Below, piece by piece: positions 56,593-64,000 of a stretch of 64,000 nucleotides of DNA (its first letter is position 1; each line of letters begins with the position of its first letter). The stretch comes from Stictocephala bisonia (lineage: Eukaryota > Arthropoda > Insecta > Hemiptera > Membracidae), in assembly GCA_035578905.1 (NCBI GenBank), contig JAQJVL010000177.1:310001-374000 (forward strand), read 5' to 3'. A program made the translations under genes and the position numbers. The notes under the pieces were generated by a model. It was not told where the DNA came from and did not search any database. It was given only the letters and a program-made list of their open reading frames with translations.

Positions 56593-57474
56593 TAGAATAA
56601 TATAAGGTAAGGTGATTTGCCAAGAAAGTAGTTTTTCCGACGATCTTTTAAGAAATAACTATCGTAGAACAAAGCAGTAGGGTACAGTAGGTAATACAGT
56701 TGGAGTTGTTTTTATTTTAAGAAAATGTTCACACTAGTTAGTTAATTTCCAAACATTTACATTGTTTTTGCTGTTTGTGTTATTATTAACTGGAAATAAA
56801 TTCATTTGTTCGTGTGGTGAATAAAGACAGTATATAATATATCATAAAGTCGCTGGATGTTCAGGTCGCTCCAGGCACTTACACTCCAGATGCACGCCAA
56901 GAACTTATTTAATTAGCGCCTGCAATTTGTATGAAACTGCAGAGAAACATAACAGCGTAGTCATTGCGTTTGCTAAATGAAGGCGTTAATAGTTACGTAC
57001 GAGATTTAGACCTGACTAACTAACTCGTGTCTCGGTTTACTTCACTTCAGATTTTCGCAAATAACTTTTTTATTTTTAGTCCCACTGGAGAATACTTTGA
57101 AACAGTACATGTTTTTCCTAACATAATAAAGGTCCATTTTGATTTTTGGCCCAATGGGGTTAATATATTTTGACTTATCCCCCTAAGCCTTAGTATGTTT
57201 TGATTCAAGAGAGAACACTTTTGAATAACTTAAACGAATGTGCCAATTCAGTACTTTAAATTTTCACTCGTTTAACTTTTTTTAATCCTCTGATTAATAA
57301 AAATTTCAGACTTAAGAAATTAAGTTAAAAATTTAGTTTAACCCGCCGCTTCAACGTGTTATTTTTTATATGTCCTAATTGTAAACTGATTAAATATTAA
57401 TTTTTATTGTTCCCTGGATGTATTTATTATATGTCCAGTTACTTTGATTGACATTTTTAGTGTCCAGTTATTTA
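56593..57474. other. AT-rich non-coding DNA
   Basis: Nothing recognised. Confidence 0.4.
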
Positions 57475-57900
57475 TATGTCCTTTAATAAGGGTGCTCGTC
57501 CGGGCGTAAAGTTTAGCGCTATTGTTCTAGAGGTTATTGTAACTGCCGCTAAGAGTAGTAACGATCCTGACTCACTAAAGAACAAGCAATGTATTCCCCT
57601 CCCCTCTCTCCACTCATAGCCCCCACCTGTCCCACCCCGCAAATTTGACAGATGGGAAAACTCCCACATTTATAGTAAACTCTAGCAATTAATTGTAATA
57701 CATTATTAATCTCCTTTTTAGGCAAAGACGACTGTACAAATTTTAACTCAACAATTGAAAAAATATTATTTATAGAAAAATTATTGGTAACACTTTTTTA
57801 AAAAATACTTTTTTTTTGTTTTATTATATACTAAGTTGATTAGTACCTTTTGTCCACTATATTCTCAAAAGGTTAATCAATTATATCACACGGTTTGTTC
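57475..57900. repeat. family B dispersed repeat, right part
   Basis: CCCCGCAAATTTGACAG (57635) and GTTGATTAGTACCTTTTGTC with CACTATATTCTCAAAA (57834-57873) match 8400-8600. Confidence 0.55.
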
Positions 57901-58979
57901 ACGTGTTATGCACCAAAAAGGTCAAACTAGTCACTTTGGGCAGACATATCTCAAGAAAGAAATGTTTTAGATGTTTTTCCCGTGACACGTTTATTACTTT
58001 CATCGATACTAACAATTTTGTTCAAAAAATTTTCAAAAATAATTTTCGATCGAATACCCTTAATATACTGAGAACGTATGTTAAGTCTAAATTAATGGAA
58101 AATACGTTGACTGTTAGATAATGTATTTGTATATTTGGTTTTCGTGGCAAGAGGTGCCAAAATATTTTGATATTTCCCAAAAATAATCAGACTCACGGAC
58201 AGAATATTTTAAATTACATGTCCCAATTGTCAGTATTAACTTCCTATTTTACTCTTTTAGGTACTCTGGCGCACACCTTCTTACTTTTTCAAAATTCGGA
58301 GGTACAATGCGACTACACTACAATTTGATATGCAATTCGTTTGAACATCAATATAAGACGTTTACTTATGGCTTCGCGTGCGGACTCAGACATTCGCTAT
58401 GCTCTCATAACCTCTGCTTTCAGCCTCGGTAATGCAGACGGCTCGATTAATTTAAATCTCTCTCCGTGTCATATTATGACTGAAAACCGCACTATTAGGG
58501 CCTCCACTGGCCTTTAGGATAAAAATGTTGGAAAATGAACACCTTATTGCACAACTATGAAAAGGTAAAATATTTTGACAAGTCAAACATTAAAATTGGT
58601 CTTGAAAGAAGGGAGGGGTTGTGTTATCAATACAATGGCTTCACGTATTGTATCATACGTGAGGGTACATACAAGCTGCTGTAACTGTGTGTAGAGCTTA
58701 TATAACCACTATAATAAATTGTATTGTGAATTTATGAATAAACATGAATCTCAATTCCTACTTCAGTTATTTATTTACTATTATAATACCAATGTAACAT
58801 TATTATGGTTTAGTTTCCTTCTGCATATCTAAGTCCTGTTCAGTTTCTTACTGCTGATTTACCACTCTTTTAATTAAGACTCTCCCACCCCACTAATCAT
58901 GTCATACATTTACTGATAGAGTTCACTCCAACAGCCCACTTTAGGTTGTTTGTGACTTAAAACAGTTACTTTACCATTC
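57901..58979. other. non-coding DNA
   Basis: 58370-58440 resembles the GC-rich phrase at 13200-13275. No gene recognised. Confidence 0.35.
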
Positions 58980-59110
58980 TCATGTAACATATTCTCTAAC
59001 TTGACTAGGTTTTGAGCTATGGAAAAACATATTTGAGAATCATTCTGGTAATTTTTAAAGTTTTGATTTTTAAATATTTCAATATGGGGGAAGGTTTGTG
59101 CTAATTGTTG
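58980..59110. repeat. family B dispersed repeat, fragment
   Basis: CTCTAACTTGACTAGGTTTT, AAAAACATATTTGAGAATCA, GGTAATTTTTAAAGTTTTGA and AATATGGGGGAAGGTTTGTG match 8060-8165. Confidence 0.65.
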
Positions 59111-59410
59111 GGAACCATTTTTTAATTTAGAATTTTTGGCAAAACAATTTTACCGAGGAATATGCCAAAAATAGTATATGATTAAATTAAGTTTAAATTC
59201 TTAAAATTTTCTTGTCTAGCCTACAGTGAAATAACAAAGGAAGTTTAGCAAATTTAATGTAAGAATGCTAAGAAATTGTGCAGGGTAGGGATTTTTTTGC
59301 AGAAAAACCTAACGTGTTTTTGTTTGGTTTTGACACAAGTTAAAAGAAACAGCAAGAAGTAAAGCTTTTAAAATATCTCTTTCTCTTCAATATTTATATT
59401 TCTAACCCTT
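59111..59410. other. AT-rich spacer
   Basis: Nothing recognised. Confidence 0.4.
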
Positions 59411-59979
59411 TTAAGGTAGTGCGATCGGTTTTCGGTGAGTTAATTATTTCCAAATTTTATAGTCAAAATTATTTAACGTACTTTCCCTTGAGACAGAAAA
59501 AATACAAAACTTTCATTTTAACCACTACATTAGAACTTGTGGCCTTATGAAGTGGTGAATTTAGCCGATTTTAAATTAATTAGAAGACAAAACAATTTAA
59601 AGTACAAATTTAATTGTTTATAACTACATTTTTTACACATAAAACTTAACATATTTAGATGTTTTAAAAAATTTATAATTTTATAGGCAAAATAAGGTAT
59701 TTTTAACCTTTAAAATTATAAATTTTTCACATTTTTAAAATGAAAAACGTCATATTCCCTTCAGCTATGGGTAAAAAATGTAGTTTAAAAAAAATTAAAT
59801 TAGTACTTTAAACGGTTTTGTCTTCTAGTTGATTTTAAATCGGCTAAATTCATAAGGCCACAAGTTCTAATGTAGTGGTTAAATAAAAATGTTGTCTATT
59901 TTCCAGTTTCAAAGGAAGGTACGTTAACTAATTTTGATTATAATATTGGGAAGTTTTATAACCGATTGCACCACGTTAA
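59411..59979. mobile_element. foldback MITE with TTAA target duplication
   Basis: TTAA (59411-59414) precedes and TTAA (59976-59979) follows a 561-bp element whose ends are GGTAGTGCGATCGGTTTTC and the complement of CGTGGTGCAATCGGTTATA. Arms of about 250 bp each hold mirrored phrases such as ACTTGTGGCCTTATGA and TCATAAGGCCACAAGT (59535, 59849). No frame. A TTAA target is the mark of piggyBac-type elements. Confidence 0.85.
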
Positions 59980-60199
59980 TAGACACACAAATAAAATTAA
60001 TTTATAACGCATTCCAATAATAAAAAATAGTAACAAAGAAATACCAACATATCTTAAATATAAAATTAATAAATTACTAAACAACGTCATAACAATATAG
60101 ATATTCTTACATTCTTATGTACTAAGGTAAAGACAGTTTTTTAAAAGAATTAGTCGATCCCACAAATCATCAAATAATATTTTATTATTGTCAGGATTT
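59980..60199. other. AT-rich spacer
   Basis: Nothing recognised. Confidence 0.4.
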
Positions 60200-60560
60200 T
60201 ATTGACAAATTTTGAGAATTGTGGGCAGTTTCAAGCCTCGTTTGCTTATTTCCTTCCAGACAAATCTCCAACATCCCTGCGTGCTTGGAAGGATAAAATA
60301 ACTTGCAGAGTCTGCACCACCATTGAGGAACTCCAAAACGGAATTCCAAGCCCGACACCGTGTCTTTTTCTTTTTCTCGGCGATCATATTACAAGTGGAA
60401 TAAACCGTGGTTAACCTCTGACCCGAGCGCCGGCGCCGCCCTCTCATTCCCGCCCTATTGCCAACCTCGCCGCTCGAATTATCCCTCACCATGACGAATT
60501 ATCCCGCCGATTTATCACCATACTATACTGTGTGTACGTGAGCTCCTAGACGACTGTCTA
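60200..60560. promoter_or_regulatory. GC-rich island with paired ATTATCCC sites, candidate regulatory element
   Basis: A GC-rich core (60420-60470, GAGCGCCGGCGCCGCC) is followed by two exact CGAATTATCCC copies at 60475 and 60495, two helical turns apart. A 97-codon minus-strand frame covers the core but shows no domain. ATTATCCC resembles Otx/bicoid-class or GATA-type (complement GGGATAAT) sites. It could be an enhancer or promoter. No transcript evidence. Confidence 0.25.
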
Positions 60561-60705
60561 TTTCAAGATGGTCGACGATTCTGCCTTGAGAATATAGTGA
60601 GAAAAGTAATATTTAGCCTTCACGTATCTCAATAATTAATTGTAAAAAAGTGTTATAATGTGAAATAATGGAGTTGACAGGGATATGGCCAGGTAGATGT
60701 CATGG

Positions 60706-60757
60706 TGTTTTGTCTTAATAGTAACAAGATTTTACTTGTTACTATTAAGACAAAACA
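60706..60757. repeat. perfect palindrome, 23-bp stem
   Basis: The arm at 60706-60728 (from TGTTTTGTCTTAATAGTAAC) is exactly complementary to 60735-60757, with a 6-base loop. It is the longest short palindrome in the window. A second, TTTACGTAC/GTACGTAAA, follows at 60786-60821. Confidence 0.88.
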
Positions 60758-60837
60758 GTTCGTACGTAAACAAAACATAAGTTCTTTACGTACTTAAAGA
60801 ATTACTTAATAGTACGTAAAAAAACTCGTATCAAACG

Positions 60838-61089
60838 CTTTTTAGCGTCTCGTGCATTTTATAGTGCTGACGAGTATGCAACTGGGAAACCACATAATCA
60901 GATGACTGACAACCAGCGCCGTAAGTGGGAATTAGGCATGAATGAATGTGTGACTGAAAATGATGTATGAATGAGGTTTCGATGTGGTATGAATGTCTCA
61001 ATTTGAATTTTTTATGTATAGGCCTACATATATGACGATTGTTATACATTTTTATAATTTCTTTGTAAAATAAAGCTGATTTGATTTGA
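60838..61089 (+). pseudogene. 3' tail of a non-LTR retrotransposon
   Basis: GCTGACGAGTATG, CCACATAATCAGATGACTGA, AATGAGGTTTCGATGTGGTA and TAAAGCTGATTTGATTTGA match the tail of 40930-41139 in order. No coding part remains. It is a 5'-truncated insertion. Confidence 0.82.
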
Positions 61090-61929
61090 GATTTAAATGT
61101 TCTAGATTTGTTGTTTATTTATTGAATGTCCCGACTTGACTTCAGAGCGTTCTTTCGGCAAATTCTGGAATTACGGAAAATTTAGGAATTTTATGGCCAA
61201 TGATGTGACGATGTACGCCAGCCTTGCAACTATAGCATATCCTTTACATCTTGCATTGTTCACGCGTAAGTGTGGTTTCTTTGGTTACCTTTTTGCATGT
61301 CTAAATTTAATATATTAATTGATAATCTCTCCTTTAACAATTTCGTGTCCAGTTTTTCACTTTTTGTTCTAATCCCCTTAACCCATTTCGTAACCCCTTT
61401 TTTGTTGTATTTTTTGTAGAATCTCATAAAAATAGTGTTCCTTGTCATACAACTAATTTATATAATATAAATTTTTCTAGATACCAGTAATTAATTGTAA
61501 ACAACAAAGTCTATTTACTCTAATGCCTATTAATATTGTGTATTATGACCAAATACCATATATTTCAAAATTAACATAGCATTTACTATGTCAACTAAAA
61601 TGTATACAGGAATCTTAAAATAAAGTCGTGACTAAGAAATTAAAGCAACGTCATCTAAGGCACTACAGCTGTTATTTATTAAGCTTATAAGTAAATTATA
61701 CTGTCAATTTTGTTAAAAGTAATTACTTATTGTACAATATTACACGTAATGCTTATTTGTTGGTGTATTATCTATCTCTAGTCAATTATGGAATTTACGT
61801 AACTTTATGTGTAAAAGTGGTAAAAATAAAACAGTGTTTATTGTAAATTTTAAATTTTTTCTAAGATGTTGCAGATGCGTAGTATAAATTAACAAGTATA
61901 CTTATGTCAATATTTAATTAAGTCACATT
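61090..61929. other. AT-rich non-coding DNA
   Basis: Nothing recognised. Confidence 0.4.
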
Positions 61930-62645
61930 TCCATGGTCCTATTATTTTATCCATATCATGATATAAACGCTTTGTGTGATAACACCTTTACACGCAAATA
62001 CCTGGAAATTCCTCACAAGAAATCAAAAAATGAAACTGAATGCTTGCCGTTCAATGATCAACCCGTGAAAGTCACTCAAATCTGAGAATGTAGACTTCAG
62101 TTTTCTTTTTATTGACGCTAGTGGGGAGGGTGATTTGGTTACCGGCGCGCCTCTCGCGGCTTTGGCGCATCAGCAACATCACATCCATGCAATTTAATTG
62201 ATTGGCGACGTCCTTTATTGTCGGACATTTTGAATGTCCCAACTTCGCGGCTCGCGAAAGGCGATACCATACCTCCTTTAAACGACGCATCCAAACTACA
62301 TTCTGCTCGTGTTTACATCACCTATAAAAAACCTAAAGTCATTGTCTTAATGTCTCACGTTTCGGTCATTTTGCTATCACTTACTTTTTTTATTAAAACC
62401 AATAAAACATTAATGTATTTAGGCGAAAATTAACGGGTTGCTTTCCGTCTATTGATTCTTCTTCGTTTTAGCTATTGAATATGTTCCACAATAATAACTA
62501 AATATTTTAAATATATTAATCTTAAACCATTAGAAATCATTTGAAGGTTTTTCTGTTAACTTGAAATAATCGATTTTAACTACACTAAACAAATTAATTA
62601 GTCTTGAACACCCAATAGAGATACATCCGAAACAAGACTAATCTA
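61930..62645 (+). repeat. diverged direct duplicate 1 with GC-rich core
   Basis: Collinear landmarks shared with 63110-63965: GGAAATTCCTCACA, AGTTTTCTTTTTATTG, CCGGCGCGCCTCTCGCGGC, TGTCGGACAT, CGCGGCTCGCGAA, CATTGTCTTAAT, CGGTCATTTT, CTATTGATTCTT, TTGAAATAAT and GATACATCC. The core at 62140-62280 is CpG-rich. No reading frame is shared between the copies, so it is not an obvious gene pair. It may be a repeat family or a duplicated regulatory element. Confidence 0.7.
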
Positions 62646-63109
62646 TGCAGTCAAGCGACAGCTCATTAGCCCTACCTCCATTGTATAATTACAAAATAGT
62701 TATACACTAATACGTTTGTTACATATTATAGTACAAGTAAGTAACAACTTTTTATTGTTAAAAATATTAAATACAAACACAAATTTGTGATCGATTGACA
62801 TATCAAATGAGGACACAAGATACAATACTCAATAACAATTACACAGAAAATTAATAAATGCTACAATACTTGCGTTTGTACCTAGCATGCTCAGTCCACA
62901 GTTGCAATGGAATTCCAGGAGTATGCTCAAAGTGGTGTACATAACATGTAACAAACTTGTCTTTTTGTACAATGTTAAATTCGTTTTTTTTGTTTTGAAC
63001 ACTCTGCTCTTTCGCAATACAGAAGAAACATTTTTCACATTCAAGTAATAACATAAAATTCAATTATTTTTTAATTTAATTCTTAATCGTCACAGAGAAG
63101 TCATCACAT
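62646..63109. other. AT-rich spacer between the two duplicates
   Basis: Minus-strand frames at 62829-63063 overlap in two phases and show no domain. Nothing recognised. Confidence 0.4.
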
Positions 63110-63965
63110 ATGGTCCACTTCATATTTTTTCCCTTTCATTGAAAGTTTAATCCTCGAGTAAGATACAATCCTTGTCGAAAAGAATGTTAGGAAATTCCTC
63201 ACAATGAAATTCAACAATGAACTGCGCGGCGCCGGTCTGCCCCCCATTCACCCGGGGAAACTGGACACCAAATCTGATCCGAACTGTGGACTCTAGTTTT
63301 CTTTTTAATTGGACGCTCTGGAGCAGGGGAGATGGTATCCGGCGCGTCTCTCGCGGCGTTGGTGGCGCCTCAGCAACTTATCGCCCGCCGCAAATTTATT
63401 CCACGATCGCGGCGCGGGTCCGGTTTTGTGTCGGACATATGTTGATGTCGCCCAGACTTGTCGCGGCTCGCGAAGGGACGATCTTCTTCACCTCCTGGTC
63501 ACACTGCATGCCAACGCCTACTTACCCGGCATTCGTGTTACATTCATGCTCCTATCAACACCCTCTTCCATTGTCTTAATTTTCTACACGTTTCCGGTCA
63601 TTTTCGTCTATCACTTCTTTCTTTCATATGAATAAGCCAAGTATGAATTGAAATTTATGCAAATTTAGGTCCTGTTTTCCCAACTCTAACATTGTTGAGC
63701 TTTCACGAACTATTGATTCTTTCCATTCGTCAGTTTGCTTTGTAATGTTTCTCCTTCAATAATGTTTGATGATTCTAAATGGATTAGTAGATTATACTGT
63801 AACTCCCATTAAAGACCCTTACGAAGTATCCCATATGAAGGATTTTCTTTTCCACACTTGAAATAATCAACATTTTGGGCAACCTCACCATCGACAACAA
63901 ATTATTTCTGAGGTCTTTATTTGAAGCACCCCTAATTATTATGAAAGATACATCCACCCAGTATA
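63110..63965 (+). repeat. diverged direct duplicate 2 with GC-rich core
   Basis: This is the partner of 61930-62645. Its GC-rich core (63225-63480) is longer and includes GCGCGGCGCCGG and GATCGCGGCGCGGGTCCGG. Order and spacing of the shared phrases are kept. The 108- and 120-codon frames here are not preserved in the partner. Confidence 0.7.
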
Positions 63966-64000
63966 AACTAAGAATAATAACTATGGCTAGGTCTAAGAGA

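Overview
This is a window of AT-rich eukaryotic DNA, almost certainly from an arthropod and probably a non-drosophilid insect. The reasons are one animal developmental gene, wide non-coding stretches, and dense families of small DNA transposons, Helitron-like elements, non-LTR retrotransposon remnants and minisatellites. The octamer-like string TAGGCCTAC recurs, but I cannot name the species from sequence alone. There are no bacterial-style operons, ribosome binding sites or CRISPR arrays.

The one gene I can name with confidence is at 32119-32895 on the + strand. It is a single-exon coding region for a secreted Noggin-type BMP antagonist of 258 codons. It has a signal peptide, the N-terminal BMP-contact segment, a basic heparin-binding-like stretch and all nine cysteines in the Noggin order. 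A splice-acceptor-like site sits just before the second ATG, so a non-coding 5' exon probably lies upstream. A GC-richer block with a TATA box at 28.9-29.3 kb is a candidate promoter region. Other GC-richer islands on both sides (about 9.5, 15.0, 17.4, 25.0, 41.6, 49.7, 51.4, 60.3, 62.2 and 63.3 kb) are candidate regulatory elements or untranslated exons.

The rest is mostly repeats. Family A is a MITE of about 230-280 bp with CACAGAGAA termini and about 13 copies. Family B is a long dispersed repeat (7.6-8.6, 57.5-57.9 and 59.0 kb). Family C is at 11.9, 37.8 and 52.1 kb. Family D has a tRNA T-arm-like hairpin and lies at 4.5, 24.0, 29.9, 48.7 and 52.6 kb. There are two hAT-type MITEs (14.3 and 16.6 kb, the second with a perfect 8-bp target duplication). 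A Helitron-like element at 19.0-21.4 kb carries a nested 1-kb foldback element. A TTAA-flanked foldback element is at 59.4 kb and a TA-associated foldback element at 51.8 kb. Three non-LTR retrotransposon remnants lie at 40.3-41.1, 49.1-49.6 and 60.8-61.1 kb.

Tandem arrays lie at 1.0 kb (10-bp unit), 5.7-7.3 kb (102 bp), 25.2-26.4 kb (48/51 bp), 44.9-47.4 kb (45 bp, each unit with a CACGTG E-box) and three arrays of a related unit of about 30 bp (50.6, 53.4 and 54.5 kb). Most long open frames apart from noggin are by-products of these arrays, whose unit lengths are multiples of three.

Two segmental structures stand out. A large inverted repeat (38.08-39.46 and 43.09-44.45 kb, arms about 1.36 kb) carries an identical 73-codon frame in each arm. 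An inverted duplicate (12.3-12.8 and 30.9-31.4 kb) has a 97-codon frame that is nearly unchanged between copies while its flanks differ by roughly 9 percent.
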